Positions 1 to 5,866 of a stretch of 8,346 bases of DNA are shown piece by piece. The position numbers and the translations under genes are program-made. The DNA is taken from assembly GCA_033761915.1 (NCBI GenBank), contig JANRMC010000060.1:1-8346 (forward strand), given 5' to 3'. Every line of letters begins with the position of its first letter. Position 1 is the stretch's first letter. Under the pieces are notes generated by a model. The model was given only the letters and a program-made list of their open reading frames with translations, was not told where the DNA came from and made no database searches. Origin of the DNA: JACMLD01 sp033761915. Its GTDB lineage: Bacteria > Bacteroidota > Bacteroidia > Chitinophagales > Chitinophagaceae.

Positions 1-6
1 TTTAAA

Positions 7-39
7 GTCCGCCCGGGGTCTGGCGAAGCCGAGCCCGGG
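7..39 (+). repeat. REP element 1 (hairpin)
   Basis: GTCC is followed by an imperfect hairpin. The outer stem CCCGGGGTC (12-20) pairs with GAGCCCGGG (31-39) with one G-G mismatch at 18/33. T21 is an unpaired bulge, GGC/GCC (22-24/28-30) forms the inner stem and GAA is the loop. A short GC-rich stem with a bulged base, preceded by a conserved tetranucleotide, is the standard layout of REP sequences recognised by RAYT transposases. Confidence 0.85.
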
Positions 40-65
40 ATTACTATAACGAAAACTTGTTTCTT

Positions 66-158
66 ATGGCAGTACGACTAATACACAACAAAGAAGATAA
101 TGCCATTTACTTGAGGTCCACCCGGGGTCTGGCGAAGCCGACCCCGGGATTACTGTAA
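66..158 (+). pseudogene. Truncated RAYT start, duplicate 1 (30 codons)
   Basis: This duplicated ATG and the following codons encode MAVRLIHNKEDNAIY, identical to the first 15 residues of the intact RAYT. The frame then runs through the next REP hairpin (residues LRSTRGLAKPTPGLL) and stops at TAA 156-158. It has none of the catalytic motifs and cannot be a transposase. It is a by-product of the tandem duplication. Whether it is translated is unknown. If it is, it would act as a short upstream reading frame. Confidence 0.7.
116..148 (+). repeat. REP element 2 (hairpin, perfect outer stem)
   Basis: GTCC, then CCCGGGGTC (121-129), bulged T130, GGC (131-133), loop GAA (134-136), GCC (137-139) and GACCCCGGG (140-148). 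The 9-bp outer stem is perfect, making this the cleanest forward copy. It lies inside the short reading frame that starts at the duplicated ATG at 66. Confidence 0.88.
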
Positions 159-174
159 CGAAAACTTGTTTCTT

Positions 175-300
175 ATGGCATTACGACTAATACACAACAA
201 AGAAGATAATGCCATTTACTTGAGGTCCGCCCGGGGTCTGGCGAAGCCGACCCCCGGGATTACTGTAACGAAAACTTATTTCTTATGGCAGTACGACTAA
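175..300 (+). pseudogene. Truncated RAYT start, duplicate 2 (41 codons, overlaps the real start)
   Basis: The second duplicated start encodes MALRLIHNKEDNAIY, with Leu instead of Val at codon 3, and then enters REP copy 3. The extra C in that hairpin shifts the frame relative to duplicate 1, so this frame passes over the true RAYT ATG (285) in another frame and stops at TAA 298-300. It has no transposase motif. The overlap means that translation from 175 would terminate 13 nt past the real start, an arrangement that could either hinder RAYT translation or couple to it. Confidence 0.65.
225..258 (+). repeat. REP element 3, next to the intact RAYT gene
   Basis: GTCC, CCCGGGGTC (230-238), bulged T239, GGC (240-242), GAA loop, GCC (246-248) and GACCCCCGGG (249-258). 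One C more than in copy 2 puts a one-base bulge in the right arm. The foot of the hairpin is 26 nt from the RAYT ATG at 285, so it should also fold in any mRNA that starts upstream. Confidence 0.87.
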
Positions 301-851
301 TACACAACAAAGAAGATAATGCCATTTACTTTATTACATTCACTTGCTTTCAATGGATACCATTGTTTGAAATAAGCAATACTTATAATAGCGTGTACAA
401 ATGGTTTTCTTATCTGCAGCAGAAAGAAATAAAAATTGCGGCATATGTTATTATGCCCAATCATCTTCACTGTCTGTTACACTTCTCAATAATGCCGCAA
501 TCTTTGAATGTAATAGTGTCAAACGCCAAACGATTTATGGCGCAAGACATATTAAAACAACTACAAAAAAATAACGCTACCAATTTATTAGACCGGTTAG
601 CAGCCAGCGTAAAAGAACGTGAACGAAAAAAAGGGCAATTGCATAAAGTTTTTGAAGACAGCTTTGATGCAAAGCAATGCACCAGCACCGATTTTATATG
701 GCAGAAAATAAATTATATTCATAACAACCCAATAAGTGGGAAATGGAACCTGGCAAAAGACGCAATCAGTTACCCGCATTCTAGTGCCGGATTTTATGAA
801 GGTTTGAAACCAGTTTGTGAGCATCTTACAAGAATTGAAGATATTTGGTAA
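285..851 (+). CDS. REP-associated tyrosine transposase (RAYT, Y1_Tnp/IS200-like family)
   Basis: RAYTs are single-copy HUH nucleases, domesticated relatives of IS200/IS605 transposases, that cut single-stranded DNA at REP hairpins. The 188-residue length is normal for the family. The N-terminal YFITFTCFQWIPLFE (15-29) is the first conserved strand. The metal-binding HUH motif is H60-L-H62 within MPNHLHCLL. The likely catalytic tyrosine is Y144 in the typical NYIHNNP motif (143-149), followed by the usual YPHSSAGFY (163-171). All key residues are present, so the protein looks intact. The ATG at 285 is chosen because homology begins within about 15 codons of it and the duplicated starts have the same context. 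The gene lies between REPs in opposite orientation (225-258 and 859-891), its presumed substrates. Nothing resembles an accessory tnpB. Family assignment is confident; activity is inferred. Confidence 0.95.
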   Translation: MAVRLIHNKEDNAIYFITFTCFQWIPLFEISNTYNSVYKWFSYLQQKEIKIAAYVIMPNHLHCLLHFSIMPQSLNVIVSNAKRFMAQDILKQLQKNNATNLLDRLAASVKERERKKGQLHKVFEDSFDAKQCTSTDFIWQKINYIHNNPISGKWNLAKDAISYPHSSAGFYEGLKPVCEHLTRIEDIW

Positions 852-858
852 TGCTAAA

Positions 859-891
859 CCCGGGGTCGGCTTCGCCAGACCCCGGGTAGAC
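859..891 (-). repeat. REP element 4, inverted, just downstream of RAYT
   Basis: Read on the minus strand this is GTCTA, CCCGGGGTC, bulged T, GGC, GAA, GCC, GACCCCGGG: the same hairpin as copies 1-3 in opposite orientation, with a perfect 9-bp outer stem (859-867/878-886). It begins 8 nt after the RAYT stop codon. With copy 3 it brackets the transposase gene as an inverted pair. It could also weaken transcription leaving the RAYT gene, but there is no T-run to make it a classical terminator. Confidence 0.9.
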
Positions 892-921
892 GTTCAAAAT
901 TAAAATGTAATAAATATATAC

Positions 922-1266
922 ATGACTCATAGGCCAAACGTATTAGTGGTTTGTGGACGTAACAAAAAAAGAAGTAGAACAGCAGAGTATTTATTTAAAA
1001 ACGATAATCGATTTAATATTCGTTCTGCTGGTCTTAGCCCCAAAAGTGAACGAAAAATTTCAGAGAATGATTTGAAATGGGCTGACCTTGTTTTTACAAT
1101 GGAAGTAGGACAAAGGGCAAAAATTCGGGGATTATACAGACATTTAAAAATACCACAAATTGAAGTGTTAAACATACCAGATGATTATGAATTTATGAAC
1201 GACGAATTGATTGAGATATTAACTGATAGAATTAATGGTGCCTTAAAGATGATTTTCAGCTTGTGA
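922..1266 (+). CDS. Low-molecular-weight protein tyrosine phosphatase-like protein (short form)
   Basis: The 114-residue protein resembles the short LMW-PTP-like family of about 105-115 residues (the predicted tyrosine phosphatase group, COG4551 as I recall it). The P-loop is CGRNKKRS, giving the CX5R signature with nucleophile C11 and phosphate-binding R17. The usual CxGNxCRSP is altered to RSRTAE, which keeps the TAE that follows in LMW-PTPs. IRSAGLSP (33-40), WADLVFTMEVGQ (53-64) and IPDDYEFMNDELIEIL (85-100) are all family-like, and D87 or D88 is the candidate acid. These enzymes remove phosphate from protein tyrosines, but the substrate cannot be named. No kinase or capsule genes are nearby. 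The gene sits between two REPs of the same orientation, in AT-rich DNA, which suggests an acquired accessory gene. ATG 922 follows an A/T-rich leader and homology starts at once. Confidence 0.85.
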   Translation: MTHRPNVLVVCGRNKKRSRTAEYLFKNDNRFNIRSAGLSPKSERKISENDLKWADLVFTMEVGQRAKIRGLYRHLKIPQIEVLNIPDDYEFMNDELIEILTDRINGALKMIFSL

Positions 1267-1273
1267 AGTAGTC

Positions 1274-1306
1274 AAAGGGAGCAGCTTTGCCAGACCCCGG
1301 GGAGAC
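1274..1306 (-). repeat. REP element 5, half-decayed
   Basis: The right arm GCCAGACCCCGGG (1289-1301) and the following GAGAC (1302-1306, GTCTC on the minus strand) match REP copy 4 closely. The opposite arm (about 1274-1285) has lost most complementarity to the outer stem, and the loop is TTT instead of TTC. It looks like an old element no longer able to form the full hairpin. It lies 7 nt after the phosphatase gene and 19 nt before the next gene. Confidence 0.75.
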
Positions 1307-1325
1307 ATTAAGACATTAGTTCATT

Positions 1326-1790
1326 ATGAAAGCAAAACAAATAATATTAAAAGTACCTATCGCTGTTCTTGTAGGGCTATGCCTAACACTTAATCCATAC
1401 GTATACAATTTCGCTTTGCCGCTTGTTATTATCATAAGTATCATTTTAATTGCAAAAATTATTACAGGGATTTTAAAAAAAGAGATGGCCTGGAAAAATA
1501 ACGTTGCCGCATTAATTTTATGCTGGGTAGCAATTACTACGGGCTTCATCACATATCGATATCTGGAATATAGAAACACACAGAACAAAAATTCAATCAT
1601 TAAAAGTATTTATAAATACAAGTCGGTAACCCAAAAATTTCCGTCTTCTATTGATCAACTTAATCTCAAAATAAAACAAAGAGGAAATTACATACCTGAT
1701 TCTGATTTAAAATCATTCAAGTTCTATTGGCGAAATCTATATGGATTTCCTGAAACTTTTTCAAGCTCAGATAGTACGTGGAAAAGATAA
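1326..1790 (+). CDS. Hypothetical membrane protein with three predicted helices
   Basis: I do not recognise this 154-residue protein. It has three hydrophobic segments, at about residues 9-27, 31-50 and 60-79, separated by short lysine-rich stretches (KK at 51-52). A soluble C-terminal part of about 70 residues follows, containing YKYKSVTQKFPSSIDQL (96-112) and ending FSSSDSTWKR. The segment pairing a short YK-rich helix with a PSSIDQL turn resembles the region after the N-terminal helix in small Bacteroidota membrane proteins and pseudopilin-like proteins, but no prepilin peptidase site is visible, so this is only a resemblance. The soluble tail probably faces one side of the inner membrane. 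It follows the decayed REP by 19 nt and may belong to the same accessory patch. It is AT-rich with ordinary coding character and no frameshift. Confidence 0.7.
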   Translation: MKAKQIILKVPIAVLVGLCLTLNPYVYNFALPLVIIISIILIAKIITGILKKEMAWKNNVAALILCWVAITTGFITYRYLEYRNTQNKNSIIKSIYKYKSVTQKFPSSIDQLNLKIKQRGNYIPDSDLKSFKFYWRNLYGFPETFSSSDSTWKR

Positions 1791-1878
1791 TCCTTTAATC
1801 CCTGCCAGACGGATAGTTTCTTGCTTTAAAATTCAACATTTGTTGCTCAATACTATTCTGCCGCAAAAGTGTGCCCCG

Positions 1879-1908
1879 AAAGCCCGACACAATTCTCTGT
1901 CGGGGTTT
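1879..1908. terminator. Hairpin, candidate terminator after the 1326-1790 gene
   Basis: AAAGCCCGACA (1879-1889) pairs with TGTCGGGGTTT (1898-1908) with one mismatch, around an 8-nt loop. The A-rich left edge and T-rich right edge fit a bidirectional intrinsic terminator, but only three T's follow on the plus strand, so efficiency is doubtful. It lies 88 nt beyond the upstream stop codon. It could instead be a dispersed palindrome. It is unrelated to the CCCGGGG REP family at 7-258. Confidence 0.45.
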
Positions 1909-2041
1909 GCAACGAGCAACGGCTGTTGCCACTGGTAACAAAAAAAGAAAACCCAATCACATAAATGAAGTGCAATTACTTATACCTGTTAAATTTTAGA
2001 AAATAGTAGCCGGCAAAAAGAAATGAGTAACTATTTGCTGC

Positions 2042-2049
2042 TATTTTCG
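2042..2049 (+). promoter_or_regulatory. Possible -7 box (TATTTTCG) of the DUF5686 gene
   Basis: TATTTTCG differs at one position from the Bacteroidota -7 consensus TAnnTTTG, and the same octamer precedes the mutase gene at 7979-7986. No TTG is seen at the expected -33 distance. If it is real, transcription would begin about 5 nt before ATG 2060, making the second in-frame ATG at 2066 the more comfortable start. Confidence 0.3.
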
Positions 2050-2059
2050 TTTTACAACC

Positions 2060-4540
2060 ATGCTTATGAAGTATTTGCTAGTTATTGCCTGTTTTTTTAC
2101 CTCAACGTTTTTATTTGCCAACCGAATTAGCGGCGTTGTTACAGATACCAAAGGAAAACCACTGCCTTTTGCTTCTATTACCGTTAAAGGCACTACCCGC
2201 GGCACCACCGCCAACAATGAAGGAAAATATTTTATAGATCTGAACCCCGGCACCTATACACTGGTAGCACAATATGTAAGCTATCAAAGACTGGAGAGAA
2301 CGGTTACACTGGCCGATGCCAATGCTACCATTAATTTTGAATTGCAATTGCAGCAATTATCGCTGGCAGAAGTGGTGGTAAAAGCCGGCGCTGAAGACCC
2401 TGCTTATGAAATTATACGCAATGCCATAAAAAAAAGAAGTTATTATTTAAACCAGTTGCAGGAGTTTCGATTTAATGTGTATACCAAGGGCCAGTTGCGC
2501 ATGCGTGATTTTCCGAAGAAGTTTATGGGACAAAAAATTGATTTTGGCGATGGCGATACCAGCAAGAAAAAAATTATTTACCTGAGTGAAACCATTTCTA
2601 CCGTATCGGTTCAAAAACCTGATAAGGTAAAAGTAATGGTGGAATCTTCTAAGGTAAGTGGGCAGAGTGATGGTTTTGGCCTGAGTGCCCCACAGGTATT
2701 TTCGTTTTACGAAAACAATATAAAAATTGGTAATAACCTCAACCCGCGTGGCTTCATCTCCCCCATCAGCAATAATGCCCTTAATTTTTACAAATACAAA
2801 TATGAAGGCTCTTTCTTTGAAGAAGGCGTAGAAATAAACCGCATTAAAGTGATACCGAAAAGAAAGTATGAACCTTTATTCAGTGGTTATATCAACATTA
2901 CAGAAAACGACTGGCGCATTCACTCTGTACAATTACAACTGATCAAAGAATCTCATATGGAGTTAGTGGATACCCTGCGTATTGAACAACTGTACATACC
3001 TTTCAATAAAGACGTTTGGGTTATTAAAAGCCAGGTTATTTACCCGGCCATCAAAATGTTTGGCTTTGATGCTTATGGCAGTTTTGTAAATATTTATTCT
3101 GAGTTTGATATTGAACCCAGGTTTGGTAAAAAGTATTTTGATAATGTAATAATGACGTATACTGACAGCTCTAACAAAAAACCGTTGAGCTTTTGGGATA
3201 AAGCCAGGCCGGTGCAATTGCAGCCCGATGAAATAAGAGACTATGAAAAGAAAGACAGTATTGAGCAAAAGCAAAAAGATCCCCGGTACCTGGATTCTGT
3301 TGACAGAAAAAACAATAAAATAAGTTTTACCGGCCTTTTGCTTACCGGCGAAAATTTCAGTAAAAGAAAGAAACGAGAAAACTACTCCATACCCCCGCTC
3401 ATTGATGTGGTTAATTTTAATACGGTAGAAGGATTGGTGGTTAATTTGGCACCTGCGTATTTTAAACGACTTGATTCTGGTAACATCAGCCGGCGCAGTA
3501 TTTTTATTCGCCCCACCCTGCGATACGGTTTTAACAATAAACATTTTAATGCCAGCATGAGTGCCGGCTATAATTTTGGTAAAAAATATTTTAATTCCAT
3601 TAATATTTCCGGCGGAAAAAGAGTGCAACAAATTAATAATGCCAACCCGGTGCCAGACCGAAACAATACGTTTGCCTCTTTAATATGGGAGAATAATTTT
3701 AGCAAGCTGTACGAAAACTGGTTTGGGCGCATTGCTTTTAATAAAGGATTGGGCGAAGGCATTACTGCCGGCATTTCTTTTCAATACCAGGATAGGCTGC
3801 CACTTGAAAACACCACCAATTATAAATGGAGAGAACTAAGCAAGCGCAACTATACCCCCAACTACCCCATTGAGTTGGTGAGTGAAAACTTTAAAAGACA
3901 CCAGGCCTTTATTACATCAGTTGGCCTGAGCTGGCAACCCGGCTCTCAATACATTCAAATACCCGGCAGAAAAATTAATACAGGGTCAAAATACCCCACA
4001 TTGGGTTTTAATTACACCATGGCCTTTAAAAACATTTTGGGTAGTGATGTTAAATATGCCAAGTGGCGATTTACAGTAAGCGATAATTTCAACCTGCGTC
4101 TTGGCGGACGTTTCAGTTACCGTTTTGCCATGGGTGGCTTTACCAATACAGACAGTGTACAGTTACAGGATTACACACACTTTAATGGTAACGGACTTAT
4201 TATGGCAGCCCCTTATTTAAACAGCTTTCAGGTAGCACCTTATTACAAATACAGCAACACAGAAAAATTTTACACCACATTGCATGTTGAGCACCATTTC
4301 AATGGACTGCTTACTAATAAAATTCCAGGCTTCAGGGCTTTAAACTGGCACCTGGTGGCAGGTGCCAACAGTTTTTATGTGAACAAAAACAATAACTATT
4401 TTGAAGCATTTGTGGGCTTAGAAAATATCTTTAAAATACTTCGGGTAGATTTTATACAGGCGTGGCAAACAGGCCGCAAAGGCATCACTGGTATACGTGT
4501 TGGCTTTAAAGGTGTATTAACCGGCGGAAACGATGATTAA
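2060..4540 (+). CDS. Outer-membrane CarboxypepD_reg-like / DUF5686 family protein
   Basis: The 826-residue protein starts with a signal peptide (KYLLVIACFFTSTFLFA, about 4-20). A CarboxypepD_reg-like beta-sandwich follows (about 23-100: ISGVVTDTKGKPLPFASITV, then GTTANNEGKYFIDLNPGTYTL), of the type found at the front of SusC/TonB-dependent receptors. LAEVVVKAG (102-110) resembles the receptor linker, but no TonB plug domain follows. The rest (from AEDPAYEIIRNAIKKR at 111) matches DUF5686, whose alternating aromatic C-terminal strands suggest an outer-membrane beta-barrel ending VGFKGVLTGGNDD. The role is not established; the family is common in Bacteroidota envelopes. ATG 2060 gives MLMKYL and ATG 2066 gives the more usual MKYL start; both keep the signal peptide. 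The gene appears monocistronic and its stop overlaps the convergent channel gene by 4 nt. Confidence 0.92.
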   Translation: MLMKYLLVIACFFTSTFLFANRISGVVTDTKGKPLPFASITVKGTTRGTTANNEGKYFIDLNPGTYTLVAQYVSYQRLERTVTLADANATINFELQLQQLSLAEVVVKAGAEDPAYEIIRNAIKKRSYYLNQLQEFRFNVYTKGQLRMRDFPKKFMGQKIDFGDGDTSKKKIIYLSETISTVSVQKPDKVKVMVESSKVSGQSDGFGLSAPQVFSFYENNIKIGNNLNPRGFISPISNNALNFYKYKYEGSFFEEGVEINRIKVIPKRKYEPLFSGYINITENDWRIHSVQLQLIKESHMELVDTLRIEQLYIPFNKDVWVIKSQVIYPAIKMFGFDAYGSFVNIYSEFDIEPRFGKKYFDNVIMTYTDSSNKKPLSFWDKARPVQLQPDEIRDYEKKDSIEQKQKDPRYLDSVDRKNNKISFTGLLLTGENFSKRKKRENYSIPPLIDVVNFNTVEGLVVNLAPAYFKRLDSGNISRRSIFIRPTLRYGFNNKHFNASMSAGYNFGKKYFNSINISGGKRVQQINNANPVPDRNNTFASLIWENNFSKLYENWFGRIAFNKGLGEGITAGISFQYQDRLPLENTTNYKWRELSKRNYTPNYPIELVSENFKRHQAFITSVGLSWQPGSQYIQIPGRKINTGSKYPTLGFNYTMAFKNILGSDVKYAKWRFTVSDNFNLRLGGRFSYRFAMGGFTNTDSVQLQDYTHFNGNGLIMAAPYLNSFQVAPYYKYSNTEKFYTTLHVEHHFNGLLTNKIPGFRALNWHLVAGANSFYVNKNNNYFEAFVGLENIFKILRVDFIQAWQTGRKGITGIRVGFKGVLTGGNDD

Positions 4541-5496
4541 TTGGCTGCAAAATAAATGAGTACTAGGTTAATTAAAAGGTATAAGCTGATAACTGCCACA
4601 AAAGCCCATTTATCCAATTTCAGCGAAAGTGCTTTCTTTTTATCATCGCCACTTTCAAACAGGCGTAAAGAAATTATTATAATCAATACTATCAGCAGTA
4701 TAAAAGTAAATGTCAGGTTGTGCACATTATCCATCAAACTATTGGTGTTTGATGAGGGCACCACGCTTTCTACAATGTATTTATTTCCAATAGCGGCAAA
4801 CAAACCACCCACACAAAGTCCAAAACGGCTATCCTGGTTCTCTGATGAAACAAAAAACACCAACGCAGAAATCAAGAACGCCACATACGCACCGGTTAAC
4901 ATTTTACCCAGCATCAACCAGGAGTTATTGCGCTTTATTAAAACTTCTGCCACCACCCTTGGGTAAGTACTGTTGCCAGAAATTTCAGGGTTACCATACG
5001 TGGTATGATAAGTTTTTGCACTCTCTTTAACTGTAAAACTTTCAATAAACCACTCTTTTGAATTAAAGGCTGTGTTTATTTTAGAGTTCACCGTATCGGC
5101 TTTATAAACAACAGAATTTATATCGTATTCAGAGTCTTCAATTTCTATCCGCAGCAACTGTTTATCAAATGGAAAACAGGAAACATCCCACTCATGCATC
5201 ATTTCGGCTTTGCATTTTTCACTCATCCAGTTCCAATTTCCTTTTTTTTCAACACTGAAATGAGAAAAATCGGTGTTCTTACTGTTGGGTACTTCCAAAT
5301 CATTTTCAAAATTCAGGCTATCGTTTTTATAGTTAGCCCATACCCACATATCGGCCATAAAACTTTTATCATCCAGTTTAAAATCGTAAATAGAATTTAC
5401 ATACAAGCCAATATAACAAGTATCTTTTTTTTGTGCAGTAACTGCAAGGCTGGTAAAAAGAGTGAAGGTTAATATGAGAAAGTAAAGCCGTTTCAT
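4537..5496 (-). CDS. Pentameric ligand-gated ion channel homologue (bacterial Cys-loop family)
   Basis: This 319-residue protein has the full layout of a pentameric ligand-gated channel subunit. A signal peptide (1-21, cut near TA/QKK) precedes an extracellular beta-rich domain (about 27-190) that opens with YIGLYVNSIYDF and contains WVWANYKNDSLNF. The family signature is WDVSCFPFDKQ, with F108-P109-F110-D111 and Q113. The helices are M1 (194-216), the likely pore-lining M2 (224-245, RFGLCVGGLFAAIGNKYIV), M3 (258-279) and M4 (296-316). The vertebrate-type disulfide is absent: L114-L115 follow FPFDKQ where a cysteine is expected, as in other prokaryotic members. The length is typical of bacterial forms such as GLIC and ELIC. 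Five subunits would form a gated pore in the inner membrane with the sensor domain in the periplasm. Ligand and ion selectivity cannot be read from the sequence. Confidence 0.85.
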   Translation of the reverse strand: MKRLYFLILTFTLFTSLAVTAQKKDTCYIGLYVNSIYDFKLDDKSFMADMWVWANYKNDSLNFENDLEVPNSKNTDFSHFSVEKKGNWNWMSEKCKAEMMHEWDVSCFPFDKQLLRIEIEDSEYDINSVVYKADTVNSKINTAFNSKEWFIESFTVKESAKTYHTTYGNPEISGNSTYPRVVAEVLIKRNNSWLMLGKMLTGAYVAFLISALVFFVSSENQDSRFGLCVGGLFAAIGNKYIVESVVPSSNTNSLMDNVHNLTFTFILLIVLIIIISLRLFESGDDKKKALSLKLDKWAFVAVISLYLLINLVLIYFAAN

Positions 5497-5866
5497 GCCT
5501 GATATTGGATTTTAAAATAGTACAATGCTGTCTTATAAACGGTTGCCCGTATGGCCAAAGTATCAGCTAAGTAAAGCCACTGGCAAGCCACTAAGCGTTT
5601 TTACTGATATGCAGAGGTACAATAACAGTCTTATTTACCCTACCCTGTTTTAAGTTTCATTACTAGGCTGGTTGTAAATGTTGTGATGCCGGCAACTGTT
5701 TTCTATAGCGGCATTGGTTGCGTCGAACTCTTCAGCTTTTGGTTATAGTAGCAGCAATTGTAAACAAGCACATACCAGAATACTAAAGAAAAACATTTAG
5801 TCTATCTTTATGCTGCAGGCATATACAGTATATCTGTCACTGAAATAACTACAGAACTGAACTTTA
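5497..5866. other. 370-bp divergent spacer between the channel and antiporter genes
   Basis: No gene of convincing size is visible here. It must hold the promoters of both flanking genes. On the plus strand TATCTTTA (5803-5810) is one base from TAnnTTTG, 56 nt before the antiporter ATG, but has no TTG at the right distance. On the minus strand only weak matches such as TATTTTAA lie just before the channel ATG. Two small palindromes are present: ATGCCG/CGGCAT (5686-5691/5709-5714, 17-nt loop) and ATATACAGTATAT (5821-5833), the latter 33 nt before the antiporter start and possibly an operator. No tRNA or riboswitch was recognised. Confidence 0.5.

Larger units (their letters stand above)
7..331 (+). 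repeat. Three tandem 109-bp units: REP hairpin plus 5' end of the RAYT gene
   Basis: Units begin at 7, 116 and 225, each with GTCC followed by a REP hairpin. Each continues through a 26-nt leader (ATTACTRTAACG and on), an ATG at 66, 175 or 285, and about 45 nt of RAYT coding sequence ending GCCATTTACTT. Units 1 and 2 then read GAG and enter the next GTCC, while unit 3 reads on into the intact gene. The ATG spacing is 109 and then 110, because unit 3 has one extra C in its hairpin. The copies differ at only a few positions (for example A/G in the leader and GTA/TTA at codon 3), so the duplications look recent. Six bases before unit 1 (TTTAAA) do not match the unit end exactly, so unit 1 is probably the outermost copy, although the window edge limits this. 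Confidence 0.95.

Noticed and set aside
1..331. CRISPR array from three regular repeats
   Set aside because: The repeated unit is 109 bp with no variable spacers; the copies are end-to-end duplicates of the RAYT gene front.
285..851. IS200/IS605 insertion sequence instead of RAYT
   Set aside because: The ends are REP hairpins with a tetranucleotide, the YIHNNP motif is of the RAYT type, and there is no tnpB. The gene is best described as a RAYT.
1316..1600. 94-codon minus-strand frame opposite the membrane-protein gene
   Set aside because: Its hydrophobic look mirrors the A/T-rich helices on the other strand, and it extends over the plus-strand start and toward the REP.
1741..1938. 65-codon plus-strand frame overlapping the end of the 1326-1790 gene
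   Set aside because: It starts inside another gene in a different frame, passes through the hairpin at 1879-1908, and its protein has no recognisable character.
2963..3631. 222-codon open frame on the minus strand inside the DUF5686 gene
   Set aside because: It lies fully inside a well-supported gene on the other strand, and its translation shows no family motif.
5194..5472. 92-codon plus-strand frame inside the channel gene
   Set aside because: It is antisense to the signal peptide and extracellular domain, which have clear family motifs, and it has no motif of its own.
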